Part shown: positions 11,936 to 23,691 of the stretch, one piece after another
Position numbering within the stretch: position 1 is the first letter of the stretch
How the letters are laid out: each line of letters opens with the position of its first letter
Assembly: GCF_008831285.2 (NCBI RefSeq)
Contig: NC_045144.1
Coordinates: 22,523,716 to 22,587,715, forward strand
Reading direction: 5' to 3'
Source of the DNA: Nymphaea colorata
Taxonomy: Eukaryota; Streptophyta; Magnoliopsida; Nymphaeales; Nymphaeaceae
DNA length: 64,000 nucleotides
Position numbers and translations under genes: made by a program
Notes under the pieces: generated by a model
Databases searched by the model: none
Told to the model about the DNA's origin: nothing
What the model saw: only the letters and a program-made list of their open reading frames with translations

Positions 11936-12740
11936 TGGAGGATGTAAAGTGACAGCCCATTCGTGATAACCCAAAAATCAACCTCACTTTCAGATATTTT
12001 CAATAAGTCTAAAACCAACAAAAAGAAACGAAAGTATGCTTTATGTCTTATGTTTTGGAGCATATATTGATGGGCGGGAATGCTGCGTTCGAGGGATTGC
12101 AATGTTCCCCACTGGGAATGCATCTTTGTTAACAAGCTTGTTGAGTAATACAAATTATGAAGTATGTTTTTTTACGTCACGCTGCTAGAATAATAATTCC
12201 ATCAAATAGACCTACAGTTCTGGCCGTAAGTTTTCAATTGTACTTTTGTACATTAAACAGCTAACACAATCAGGCAAGCTACAACACCTAGCTTGGGCTT
12301 TCCAGCTTGTTTCCAAACCTTAGCACATACCCTCTTTGCGGCTGATTCACCTTATCACATCAAAGGTTTTTCTTGGGGTTATAACAGCAGAGGTTTTTCT
12401 CTGTGGCAATGTTGTTTTTTTTGGGAAATTTCGAGTAAATAATTTTTTTAAAAAGAAAAGGGCTTCTACAAGACATAAAAAAACAACTAGAATATTATGA
12501 TAAAAATAATGTTTTAATCACGATAAACAATGATAAATAATTTAGTTTAAGTTTAAAGTGTAATCCATGATATTAACGTCAAAAAAAAGAAAAACAAAAA
12601 ACATGGGAAAAAACACATTAAATTTGTTTTGGTGAAAAAATCATGCTTTTTTCCATATTTTTTTACCATCAACATCACCTTTTCTTCGGAACAAACAAGA
12701 TATCTGTGATAATGGTGTAAACTTGGAAGTGTCAATCAAG
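11936..12740. other. Stretch without recognisable genes
   Basis: AT-rich sequence with no recognisable coding exon. It lies where the last exon of the PATROL1-like pseudogene would be expected on the minus strand, but that exon was not found. Confidence 0.4.
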
Positions 12741-12744
12741 GGAC

Positions 12745-13970
12745 GGCAACTCTGCACTACTATGTTGTGACAAACGAAACTAACATCAAGGCCATGTAGT
12801 TTAATGACCAGCTGTGCACGTACTGTCAAGCTCTCAAGCAAACCATCACCACCTGAAATAAAGAATTCCTGCATAAATGACTAATAAAAGCTTTAAGCAA
12901 AACATACTTGTCAAGAAGTTCCTCCTTGACTGATAGAGAATTGATCATAGATTAAAATTGTACCAAAGTGAAATGAGATTTGGGAGCAACATGATTTGAC
13001 AAACAAAGCCATGTAAACTTGATCGGAGGAACCTAATATTACTAAATAAGTATTTCAATTTAGGCAGATGGCTCTGATAAAACTAGTAAAAAGCCCATGC
13101 TTTCAAACAAAGCACCATACCATAGTAAGAACCCACACGAATTACCCAGACCTAGAACAACAGAAAAGATCATCAAATCAAAGGAACACCGTAACTTTGA
13201 GTTGACAATTGCCCAACATAGGTTGAACAGCCCATGCAAAAGAAGACATCTAATAGTCAAGTTTTGATGAACTTCGATGCAATGTCTGATTATAGCTCCT
13301 CACATATTATCTTTAGTAGTAATAACAGGTTGATTTCCAAATGGATTGGGAGTCCTCAAGCCCATAAGCAAAGAAAAACAGTTCCAACTTCAGGTTAAAA
13401 CTTGGGAAATGAAATTGAGTTCTATAACTACTAGAAAATCTGCAAGGTACTCGTTTCCAAGTTGATGTACCACACAGTAGGAAAAAGTTGCATAGATGTA
13501 CAACCAACCATTTTGAACAAAGGTGAACTTGTTTGTGCGCTAGAAGAAGACGTGACAAGATTGAATACAGTTAACTCAATCAGAACCAGATAACTCAGGT
13601 TTATTGTTGAGGCCTAAGACAGCTGAGGCACAACTCGAGACTCAAAACCCCACTAGCCATTCTTCATTGCATGTCTAACCATATAAACCATCAAATTCTC
13701 CAATGCTCCAGAGGAAATAATTAATGGTAAAAAAGATTACCTTTAACATTTCAAGATCTTTTTGGAAAAGCCTAGCATCACCTTGGAAAAAGATTCGCGA
13801 TCGACCACCATCTAGAACTAGTACGTCCTGGCAAGAGTGGCACAATTTTGCGAACAGAAATTCCTTTTTCTTTTTCAAGTACACAAAAAATACAAGAGTT
13901 TCAGACCAGCGATGCATGACGAACCCCAGACACAAGCCTATCCCTAAGCAGCTCCACGATAATATCACAA
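12745..13970 (-). pseudogene. PATROL1-like (unc-13 homolog, DUF810/MUN) pseudogene, C-terminal exons
   Basis: PATROL1-type proteins are plant MUN-domain factors involved in membrane traffic. Two exons close to their C-terminal part are visible. Exon 13741-13970 reads IIVELLRDRLVSGVRHASL and then, after a frame change, DGGRSRIFFQGDARLFQKDL, ending at a good donor (AAAG then GTAATC). Exon 12745-12868 starts after an acceptor (TTATGCAG) and reads EFFISGGDGLLESLTVRAQL. Known family members have LRDRIV, LLDGGASRVF and EFFISGGDGLP at these places. The frameshift inside the first exon and loss of the last exon argue for a pseudogene. It is collinear with the fragments at 16188-17495 on the same strand. 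Confidence 0.8.
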
Positions 13971-14373
13971 AGTAACTCTCAATATTTAACTCTCATTTGT
14001 AGAGAGAGAGAGTGTGTGTGTGTGTAAGGAATGAGTGGAATCAGCTGGACAGCCTAGTCACAATTATGATCAAATCTTTTTTTTGTAAAATCAACTATGG
14101 ATGTGATCTTGGTCAATAAAACATTATAAATCCATCTACAAATGACATTGTAAGTGTGTGGCTAAGATTTATAGAAGTATAATAATCAACAGTTAAAGTT
14201 TTTAGCTTATAAAACTAATCTTGTATATCCAAAAACTACAATTTTTGTGTTGGTTTTTATAGTTTTAGACATGAAGAACACATCTATATAATTAAGTTTA
14301 AAAAATTGTACACAAAATGTGACTGGATGGACCACTCAACAACTCTCTCTCTCTATTTCTCTCTCTCTCCCCA

Positions 14374-14383
<10 letters not shown>

Positions 14384-14446
<63 letters not shown>
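14384..14446. repeat. (TA)n microsatellite
   Basis: About 30 AT units following a CT-rich tract (14343-14370). It lies within the pseudogene's intronic or intergenic part. Confidence 0.9.
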
Positions 14447-14448
<2 letters not shown>

Positions 14449-15269
14449 AGTTGAGCATCATTTCGTTGACGTCTTACAACTCATATTCATTATCAATATC
14501 CTCAATATCATCTATTGTTAACTCCTGAACTGGTGCTGAATGAAGGACTGTGACTTTGTAAGATTTGTCACAATAGTGCTGGCACTATATGAATAGGAAC
14601 TAGAGGTGTGGACGGTGACGGAGGTGATCTTAACTGTTCTGCCCTAGTAAGTAAAACAGTTCTTCTGCTGAAGCGCCCTTCATTTACAAGCATAAAGATG
14701 ATAAATGGCTGCATTATGCAAAAGAACACACAAATCAATCCAAAAGCTTCCAAATTGAAAAATGAATAAAAAGCATTCCCCAAACTATAGAAAACAAAAA
14801 GAACAAGAAAATACGTAAAAAACTATGCAAATTTCAGTTATTGACAGACTGTGGGAGAAGCTTACCCTGGAAGGAAGTTTCATATCCATCAAAATGTAAT
14901 AAACACCACAGAAAAAGATTGATTTGAAAAAAATATTGTAGAAGAAAAGAAAATCAAGACGGTCGCAGAACTAGTTATGTTTATTGACATGATCACTTCA
15001 AGACCAATGTAACACAGTCAGCGCTTAAGCCTGTCTAAATTGCTTTGTCAGCTTATTGGAAAATGAAGTAGACATATACACACACATGCATGCACACATA
15101 AACACAAACATTACTTATTTGTTTGCTTGTTTGTTCAGAGATATGTTTGTCTACTTATCTACTTATAGGCACTTGTTAGTACATTTATCCATCAAAATAC
15201 TTCATTTAAATGCTTCAAACAGATTGAGAAGCTACAAAAGACTACAAGTCAATTAATTAGAATATGGTC

Positions 15270-15610
15270 TAATTAGTGTACAAGTCGCTGGAAGGATGAC
15301 TTTTTCATAATGGTCTCTGATTACTTTTGATAATTGCAGCACATCCCCTGTAACAAGAGCAAGTTCCTAAAAGCTCCAAAAAAGAAAAAGGAACAACCAC
15401 CCTTCAAGAAGTTTTTTTCTTTCTCTTATGGCTGCAGAAGTTGAATCGGTATAAATCTTTTGTCACCTAACCTTTCTTGGCACAGTTGAGAACATAATCA
15501 ATGCTGACTTGATCCAGTCCAACATCATCCAAAGAAACAGCACCAGTGGACATCACAACTCTCTTAATCAAGTTCCCAAATAAGATAAAATTCACAACCA
15601 TTCGAACGCT
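15270..15610 (-). pseudogene. PATROL1-like pseudogene, N-terminal exons out of order
   Basis: Exon 15472-15610 reads FILFGNLIKRVVMSTGAVSL and DDVGLDQVSIDYVLNCAKK and ends at a GTTAGG donor. After an intron with acceptor TTGTTACAG, exon 15270-15347 reads GDVLQLSKVIRDHYEKVILP. These match the start of PATROL1-like proteins (GSLIKKVIMPPGAV, DQVSVDYVINCAKKG, then IRDYHDH). They lie downstream of middle exons on the same strand, so gene order is scrambled, or a second partial copy is inserted. Sequence after the second exon is unrelated. Confidence 0.8.
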
Positions 15611-15714
15611 GGATCAGCTCCAACTGTGATTACCTAAATTCACCAATCAATTAGAATACATGTTTTCCATCATCTAAAATTCCAACAACATAAACCATTA
15701 CTACATGGGTTTGG

Positions 15715-15850
15715 GCTCCTGGTTTAGTGGACCCAACCCACCCCCTAATAGTTTTAGTTTCTCCCCTGAATGGTCAATGAACCAGGTCAATCTATTTTTT
15801 AGCTAGCATTCGTATCAATCCTTCAAGGTTTTTCATAATCTTAGATGTAG
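15715..15850 (-). repeat. SINE-like repeat, copy 1
   Basis: Aligns with 15948-16100: both carry a TACATGGG/ACATGGG start, CTCCTGG, and the tail TTTTTCATAATC/ATTTCTCATAATC on the plus strand. The copy is diverged, and its B-box equivalent is mutated. Confidence 0.5.
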
Positions 15851-15947
15851 AATTAAACTTTCAATTTCATCTCCCTTAAAGCAGCATGTCTATGCGTATA
15901 AGACCCCAGGTCCAAGTGTTGAACCAGATACCAATTATAAGAATTCA

Positions 15948-16100
15948 GCCCACTCTCACATGGGCTCGAACTCCTGGCTTGGTAGATCCCCACCTGCCCC
16001 AGCAAATTCTGTTCCTTCCCAAAAGGGCTAGGAACAAGCACAATCTATCTCTTAGCAGCTTTATTATAAATCCTCTAAGATTTCTCATAATCATGCTCAA
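15948..16100 (-). repeat. SINE-like repeat, copy 2, with B-box
   Basis: The minus strand contains AGTTCGAGCCC, a good match to the RNA polymerase III B-box (GTTCRANNCC), and upstream TAGCCCTTTTGGG, a weak A-box candidate. That and the neighbouring diverged copy suggest a tRNA-derived SINE. A poly-A or simple tail was not identified. Confidence 0.5.
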
Positions 16101-16187
16101 TATCTTCCTGTATTTGACGATGTATGTTCATCAACAACCATCATATTCAGAAATACAATCACCGAGTCATTCTAAGCAGAGACTAAC

Positions 16188-17495
16188 CTCAAAAAAATGG
16201 CAATGATAATCCTCCAAACGCTTATCAGCTCACTGCTTTATAGGTGACAAGACAGAATGCATAAATGTTAATTCTTGATTCCCTATTTCTCCTTCGATTG
16301 GAAACAGAGGCCTTTCAAATATAACTTTTCCTGCATACTTCGCTGTTATTTTAGTGGAATCTTTCTTAGCATTTCAGTGGCATGTTGTAGAAGCCGTTGT
16401 TCACCAGTTATGATAAACTGTTATAACAAAAGCCAATATGAAAAGCATTACATTAGTTACAGTAGAATCAAAAAATGTGACAACAAAAGGAACGTCAATT
16501 GTTTCTAAATGTTTGCACAAAGAACAACAGGATTGATAAAGGTAAAAGAAAAACACTTCTCAGCAATTAATGTCATGCTTGAAAGTTTCATAATTCAAAC
16601 TTCTCAAAGATAATAATATGGCTTCTCAGTATTCATGATAACAAATTCAATGTCACTAAAAATAGGGCCTCATAAAAATATGAATTAAAACGGAGTATAT
16701 TTCTTCCATTTTCTACAAAGCTTTGGTTGAGAAAAAGAGAAAGTCAAAGAAAGAAACCTTCTTTCTAGAAGTTTCATTTTCAAAACATATCACAATGCAA
16801 CAACTTGGATAATGCAGAACACTCCCATAACTGCAACAAGTAGATGCAAAAAAATCATTTCAACAGAAGCAAAAGATATGTTACAAAGAGATACCTGCTG
16901 AAATAAGACCCAAACATAGCATATACCATGGATAGTCCTTGTGATTCCTAGAATTTGCCAGATTGATTTCAAGAGTTCAAGAATCTCCTACTTCCTGTGA
17001 AAACGAGATGAGAAATGAAATATTTGCAGTTAGTGTTGTTCAGCCATCTAACCATTGCCAACGATTTCAGTATGAAGCAAACCTCACCAAGTTTGCCCTT
17101 GTCCAGTATGTCAAAAACACTAAATAGCAGCTTCTCATATACTTTAACATTGAGATGGTAACCATCTGCCGAGTGACAGACATCACCTGTTAGATCACCA
17201 CGTGCAGGCATCTCAGCAAGTGCAAGGGAAATATCCCTCAGAGATCTGAGGCATTCACTCCTTTGTATTTCACCTGCAAAAGATGGAAGAACCTATAATA
17301 GAGAAAATAAAACAGAATAAGATAAAGCAAAAACGACTGCAAACGCATTGACCAATTGAATTTGGGAAAGGAGTAAATATCTCATGTATAAGTTAAAGAA
17401 AAGGCAAATAGTCAACTATGTAGAAGGTTATACCTCAGATTCTTCAACCTTTGCCAAAAGGACTGTCAAATCACTTGGTTTATACAAGTCCTTCT
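16188..17495 (-). pseudogene. PATROL1-like pseudogene, middle exons
   Basis: Five exons are visible in correct order. Exon 17434-17495 reads DLTVLLAKVEESE. Exon 17083-17273 reads ECLRSLRDISLALAEMPARG, DLTGDVCHSADGYHLNVKVY, EKLLFSVFDILDKGKLGE. Exon 16895-16994 reads LLKSIWQILGITRTIHGICY, VWVLFQQ. Exon about 16307-16417 reads FIITGEQRLLQHATEMLRKI, PLK, stop, QRSMQEKLYLKGL. Exon 16188-16262 reads stop, ADKRLEDYHCHFFE. Donors and acceptors are mostly kept. Damage: a 2-bp loss after GAAGTAG in the third exon, TAA at 16346-16348 replacing the Glu of PLKEQRG, and TGA at 16230-16232 replacing the Trp of WADK. Preserved introns show it arose by DNA duplication or decay in place, not by retroposition. 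Confidence 0.87.
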
Positions 17496-17754
17496 TCCAG
17501 TATATTTAACTACCAAAGAAAACAGAAAAGCAAAAGTTGACTCGGAGCCTGGAAGAGAAGATCTTACAGCTACAGCTTGAAGAAGGATACAACTAGTGTT
17601 GTTATGGCCTGCCTGACTCAGCATTATGTATGTGATGGTTTGTACTAGACTTGACATTTCGCATGCAATTAATGTTGTTAGTAGATAGATCATCTCCTGA
17701 AAAGGCCATAGGCAAGCAGTGGAGTAGATTCTTAGATTCTTGAAGGATACATTA

Positions 17755-18125
17755 GAGACTTTGGTATGAACAGTGATAGCTTGGTTGGATATGTTGATTT
17801 CAGATTATGCAAGTAGCCTTGATAGGAGGAGATCACTTATTTGCTTGATTTTCTCTCTTGAAAGTTGTGCCATCAGTTGGGAAACTACTTTATAGTCTAC
17901 TATTGTATTATCTACACAAAGGCCAAATATATAGCAATCATTGAGGCAATTAAAAAATGTATTTGGTTGAGGGGCATGTTATCTTAACTTTGTACAAGTC
18001 AAGAAAAATTGATTATTTATTACATAGTCAAAGTGTCATTCACTTGACCAAAGATTAGATGTATCATGAGATGACAAAACACATTGATGTCAGGTACTAT
18101 TTTATTCGAAGAGATTTGTTAGGTG
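17755..18125 (+). pseudogene. Copia RNase H fragment
   Basis: The plus strand reads SLVGYVD, then after frame damage AKYIAIIEAIKKCIWLRGML, and then an HLTKDQMYHEMTKHIDVRY equivalent in shifted frame. These are hallmarks of Copia RNase H. The part at 17967-18106 is nearly identical to 42216-42356, sharing the same TAA after MLS. It lies upstream of the PATROL1-like pseudogene's first visible exon. Confidence 0.8.
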
Positions 18126-18850
18126 TACCTTGAACCCCACATAAGAGAATATTTTCCACATTTGAGTCTTTAATGAAATAAGTCTAATGATGTGAGTTAT
18201 GAAAAAAAAGGGAACCATAAAGGCACTCTTCCTTTTACAAATTAGGGTCTGGGGGTTTATTTCTTGGGAAAAAAGTGAGAAAGAAAAGCAGAAAGAAGCA
18301 TTTTGGCTCGCCATTTACGAAAGGCTCCATCTTTGATTTAGAGGCTATTTCTTGAGGTATTTGCTTATATTTTCCCTTTTGAGAGAGAGAAATGTATTAT
18401 CTCATTCTCTTCAGTTCCCTCTTTCTTGCTATTCCCTCTAGGGCATTGCCCGATTTGGGTCTTGAGGGATTTTACTGTATTGCCTCGTTGTAGCCTCTAT
18501 TTGACTTTATTAATAGTAGAATCGTGCTCCTCCTTTGCCCATGGGTGTAAGCATATTGTCCAATCACGTATGTCTTGTATTAATGTGTTACTCTTGTTCC
18601 CTATGGTTCAACTTTCTTCTTTTTTTAATAATTTCTATGGTGGATTATTGCGATCAGAAAACATAACCATTCCCACTTTTGGGTTGAGTTTTTATCAATC
18701 TTTTTTCCGCTCACCTACTTTTCTCTTTTTCTTTTCATTTTTCAAGTGAATCCTAAAAAATATCGTTTTAAGTCTATAGAGAGAATGTGTGTGCATGCAT
18801 CTGTGTGTGTGTGTATAACTGAAATCAGCTGGCCACATTTATAGCCAAAG
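18126..18850. other. Stretch without recognisable genes
   Basis: A plus-strand frame of 107 codons (18426-18749) is hydrophobic and Phe-rich with no recognised motif. A GT-rich tract lies at 18785-18815. Confidence 0.4.
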
Positions 18851-18854
18851 ATTT

Positions 18855-21800
18855 ATTTTTTTGAAGGAAAAACGGGTTGGAGGATCACCCCTATTCCATT
18901 AAAGTTGAAAGAATGAATGACTAAAAAAAATAACAAACGAGCAGCACAGACACTCAGTTCACCACCGCTCTTGTTCAGAGAGCAAGGATACCACTTCTAC
19001 AGACAACCCTGATGTGAGCAGGCAGATTATGGCCCGTTGCAAATTTCTGCAGCGATGACTACCATGCTACACTATTAGATTTCAAGAATATACAAGAATT
19101 ATCCTAAACTATTAGCGGAAATATCCAATTCAAATAAGCAGTTTCCAAACTGGCCCCTCTATGATAGTTCTGCTCACCAAATCTTCTACTATTTACCATT
19201 GGTTTTGAAAAAATCCATCGGGAAAGCCTTCATGCCCCAAAAAGTTATCCACCTTCTAGCCTATTACAGCCTGTCTGATCTCCTCTTCTGTCACTGGTTT
19301 AAGCAGATACTCATTGTCCTGATCAGAAACTAACATGCCAGGCCATAGATCTTCAAGCAGGGATCCTTTTGAGTCATCTGTAGAGAATTTTTTTTTTAAA
19401 TGATTTTTTCAAATGATTTGAATTTGCATGGGGTCATTAAATGAGCCCTCATCAATTGAAGTTTCAGCAAGCCTTCTCTTCTGAACCATCCTTTTCACCA
19501 TAGAAAGGAAAAATCTATTATTTCCATCTCTTGTCCAGTTGTCCTTAACCACTACACGTCGGACCTCTGCTTCCAATAGATCTCTTTTTCTTCCAGGGTC
19601 TTATTCAGCTCAGATCTGACTTTTTCTTCCTTCTCAAACCAATGGTTTGAACCCCTATCATCAGAAAAATGAATATCATCCAGCGCTTTCTGCAAACGAT
19701 CAACTTTTAGATCTACTTTTTCTAAAGCATTCCTTCTCCAGCGGCATAGACCCTTTCTTATTTTGTCCAGCTTCGCACATGGCTGCATCATAGGGCATCC
19801 CTTGTCTTCAACCTGCCATAATCTAGATATAATATTTTGGCAACTTAGGTGTTTGTCCCAGTGAAAGGAATATTTGAACACCTTCTTGCCAAACTCACGT
19901 TGAATCTGTGAAACAGAAAAATCCACCAACGCTGCATGATCAAAAGAGGCTCTAAAATCTCACCTTAACTTCAGTGATTCATCAAACATCTCAGCTCAAG
20001 TTTTATTGTAGAAGCATCAGTTGATTTTACTCATAACTACTCTGCGGACTTACGATGATTCAACCAAGCAAAAGAATCTTTCCCATCCATTAATTATTCT
20101 AGACCAACAAATTGGATGAAAGAATTGAAGGCCGTGCACGCCAAAAATGCCGAGGCCCTACCAACTTCTTAGAAGATTTTCTGACTGAATTAAAATCCCC
20201 CAAGATCAGCATTGGACTATGCCTGCCCGTCAACATAGCCGCCAACATAATTCACTGGCCATGTCTGACCCTAAAATCAGTATGCAAATAGACCCCAATG
20301 ACATCAATCCTCTTCCCTCTTGTCTTTTCCATGAAGATACAATCCTTTCAATACAAATTAAACCGACAACTCAGAAATTTAAACTCATTTTTCTCCTAGG
20401 CACAACTAATCCTAGCCCATTTACCTTCTACCTCAACATGAGATTCCATATCAAAATTTGAAATCGCCTAAAAAAGCTTAACAGACACTCTTCAGTTAGC
20501 ATCAAATCAAAGAAGAAAATAATATTAGGATTCTCATGACTAACCAGATTCAGTCAGTTTGTTTGTGCAGCCTTACTGGACAATCCCCTGGCGTTCCATA
20601 ATACCACTTTCATCCTTGATTAGAGATTAAAAGTTTGTCCCCTAGTGGTTAGATACCCCTATGATATTCTCCTCCCTCCTGCTAGGTTGAATTTCATATT
20701 TTGTCCCCCAGGCCAAACATTCACCTCTTAATTTTCTTTCAGAACATAATTATGATTCTTAGCATTTCCTTTCTTCTTCAACATACTCAACTCCTTGTTA
20801 GCAAGAGGTTTCTTCCTGCTGGCTTTAGAATTCTTACTTTTGGAACTCTTATCTTGCACAACATGTACAACCATGTTTGAACTTAGTGTTCGATCCTCTA
20901 TGTTCTTATCTGACCAAGTCTGCTCCTCACCATAGAAAATCTCCATCTCCAATTCCCCGCCATTAGAATTCAAACCCACATCTGATTTTCCCTCAAAGTC
21001 TTATGCCATAGATGATATTCCACCCATCTCCACACCCCTTTTACTTCCTCCTTTTCTCTCCAGCGATCTGGTTGTTCCCTATCAAGATCAGTTTGTGCGC
21101 GTCTTGATTTTTATTACCAAGCACTGACAACATATTCCGCCTCTGATTGCTTCCTTTAATCTGAGACCAACCAGATTTCAATTTACATCTCACCACCTTG
21201 ACTTGGGTCCACTTGTCAATTAGTGGATGAACTACTGGAGCAAGTACTTCCGAGGATTAAAGGAAGCAATGCGAGGGGAAGCTGCCTGTACCTGAGGACA
21301 AGCCCCTTCACCATGTGAAGAAATCCCACATCTAATACAGAACCTAATTCTTGCCTCGTATTCCTCCAATTGCTCAAGAACACAATCACCATCTACTATG
21401 CACGTAGAATTGACAAGAGAAAAATTGAAAGGAACAAAAGTTCATATTCGAGCAAATCGATTCCTTGCAAATTATTTAGTTAAATTGTCTTCAGCCACCT
21501 AGTAGCCGCCAATCAGCTTTTCAATACCTGCCAAAATATGCATATCTGGCAAACAAACCCATATTGGTACACTGAGGCGCCTTCATCTTCATTGGCTTCC
21601 CCGATTCCCATTTGCTAATTACCAAATACCTACCATGAACTTTCCATTTTATAGGCAACAAGATTTCCACCAACGCCCCCTTAGACGATGCTTGAATGAG
21701 AAACAATCCCTTCTGCAACATTGTAAAGGGAGTTGATTCCAAATGCTCAAAGCTTTCCAATATATGCACTTGAACCCTAGGATTTCCCCAACTAGGGACC

Positions 21801-22100
21801 CAATCGCAGACCTCGGAAAGGCAGCACCATTCTTTCATGAATCTCATCAGAAATCACCAAGGCCCGATGTCCATTAACATTATGAATGCCAAGACCGGGG
21901 ATATCCAACGCATCTTCCCAATCCGCCTCTTTGCCTGCTGCACTTTTGATGATCACTGATTCCCTGCCATGCCCTGCACGGCAGCCTCCTTCATCCTTTT
22001 GAGACCTTCCCGCTCCCTTGAACGATCGTTGGGATCAGGCAAGGCCTTGTGAGAGCTTTCCCCAACCCCTCAGGGTGATTCCATTTCTCAAACCACAGGT
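18855..22100 (-). pseudogene. LINE with ORF1 and 5' part of ORF2, RT core deleted
   Basis: At 21847-21521 an ORF1 (DUF4283-type) segment reads MRFMKEWCCLSEVCDWVPSW then GNPRVQVHILESFEHLES. A short Lys/Ser-rich linker lies at 20979-20728. The ORF2 endonuclease starts near 20610 with VLWNARGLSSKAAQTN. The endonuclease-to-RT linker at 19929-19552 reads LEEKEIYWKQRSDV, followed in another frame by NWTRDGNNRFF. An LGHEGFPDGFFQNQW-like RT beginning lies near 19230. Only about 330 bp separate this from a 3'-UTR-like end with an A-rich tail near 18855 (AAAAAAATAAAT on the minus strand). The RT palm, zf-RVT and RNase H are therefore gone. Many stops are present. The 5' end near 22100 is approximate. 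Confidence 0.8.
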
Positions 22101-22281
22101 CTGTCATTCTCACCATCATTTCTTTCCTCCGCCAGATGGTTTTTTTTTTTATTTTTTATCACTCAAAACTATTGCAAAAGGTGTACCCTCACTAAAATTT
22201 ACGGCCAAATAACTAGATGTTGCAAATGCATTTTTGGTAGACTTTTAAACAACACAAAATAAAAAAATAACCACCAACATA

Positions 22282-22295
22282 AACTATTAGTTTAA

Positions 22296-22362
<67 letters not shown>
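22282..22362. repeat. (TA)n microsatellite with imperfect interruptions
   Basis: AT dinucleotides with two AATAT-type interruptions. No gene. Confidence 0.9.
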
Positions 22363-22364
<2 letters not shown>

Positions 22365-22808
22365 CGAAACTTGTAATTACAATGCTCACATATCAAATTT
22401 AATGGGAATCATCTGGCACACATACGCACACATTGAAAAAGGTATCTACCATGTGCACATATACCATATTTAATGGGAATCATCTAACTGTCAATTCTAA
22501 GAAATTAGATGGGGGAGATCAAGTTCCTATTTGACATGGTTTCACTTAAAAGGCTGCAGATTTGAAGCACAAATACCAGAGTGAAATTTAAATAATCGAA
22601 AAATTAAATAAGAAGCTCCTCAATATAGAAAATCATACAAAACGGAAATATGATCCTGCAAAAAGCTAGCCCTACCTCGAATTTCAGTTAACCTGATACT
22701 ACGACGTATAAATTGGCCATGCCTGACATTTAAACTCCGATTACATCAAAGGTCAAAAATTGGTTGCGGCCAAAATTCGTTAAAAAATGAACCGCACGGG
22801 ATATGTAA

Positions 22809-22934
22809 TCAAGCAAATTTAACGGCACCTCTACCTTCATTCTCGAGCACTTTCTTCTTGCTCCTCCTTTTGCCCTCAAGCGACGTAGACAAACCTAGGA
22901 GCGGCTTCCGCGCCTCAATGCCCAGATCGCCCAT
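22809..22934 (-). CDS. Possible first coding exon, unrecognised
   Basis: In a locally GC-richer patch an ATG at 22934 opens a 41-codon frame that begins MGDLGIEARKPLLGLSTSLE and continues with a basic stretch GKRRSKKKVLENEG. At 22834 a plausible donor (GAAG then GTAGAG) would make a 100-bp first exon. An open frame also continues past it to TGA at 22809-22811. The basic stretch could be a nuclear signal. No downstream exon was recognised; the LINE starts soon after. The family is not recognised and it may be a scrap. Confidence 0.3.
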   Translation of the reverse strand: MGDLGIEARKPLLGLSTSLEGKRRSKKKVLENEGRGAVKFA

Positions 22935-23276
22935 TCTGTTCTACAAGTCTGCAATCGTAAAACCCACAAGGGACCACCCAAAAACTCTTCAAACTCTCCC
23001 GGTGCATCAAACAACAAAGGAAACAAACTCTGGCAAGGGTTTAAGCAAGAGAACATCCACAGCGCCTGAACCGCCAAACTAATCCATCTGCACGCCAAAC
23101 ATGTACTAAATCTAATCACCGATAACGTTCGAGAAGAGAAACAATAAATCAAAGGAAAATCAACTTGCAATGTCCAACTCCAACTGATCAGAAAGCACGA
23201 AATGAAGACGAAAGAAAGAAGCCCGTAATCACAGCCCGCATTCAACTGAATAGGCGAAAAAATTCCTCAGAAATTG

Positions 23277-23376
23277 NNNNNNNNNNNNNNNNNNNNNNNN
23301 NNNNNNNNNNNNNNNNNNNNNNNNNNNNNNNNNNNNNNNNNNNNNNNNNNNNNNNNNNNNNNNNNNNNNNNNNNNN
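23277..23376. other. Assembly gap of 100 N
   Basis: Exactly 100 N, the usual placeholder for a gap of unknown size. Order and distance of the two sides should not be trusted. Confidence 0.99.
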
Positions 23377-23691
23377 CCAACATTCAGCTCGAACACGACT
23401 CGTTTGACTCATTTAACTCATTTATGTTAAGTATGTCTCATTTTTTTAGCTAGTTTAACTCGATTAAATCATTTAGTTACTATTCATCTAAATATTTTTC
23501 TCATTGTAATTCAACCTTTACTATGCAATCGAGCCAAATCGAGTTTTTACAACTTGAATTTGACTCATTTAACATTTCAAGCATATACTTGAACTTGAAC
23601 TCGACACGTTATAAATGAGTAAAGTTGGAGTTGAGTTTAGACAAGCGAGTTCAAGTTAAGCTCGAGCTGGCTTGACTCGTTGTGCAGCCTA
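23377..23691. repeat. MITE-like repeat, right part
   Basis: Contains many ACTCATTTAACTC, AACTCGA and GAGCTCGAG-like words and ends with CTCGAGCTGGCTTGACTCGT and TGTGCAGCCTAA. The ending is typical of a short non-autonomous DNA element. The left end lies in the gap. Related words occur at 1-135. Confidence 0.45.

Noticed and set aside
14568-14783. Minus-strand frame as another PATROL1-like exon
   Set aside because: A Pro/Ser-rich part (RSPPSPSTPLVP) fits the N-terminal linker of the family only loosely; no anchored motif.
18426-18749. 107-codon hydrophobic frame as a membrane protein gene
   Set aside because: T-rich composition explains the hydrophobicity; no motif and no supporting splice or neighbour signals.
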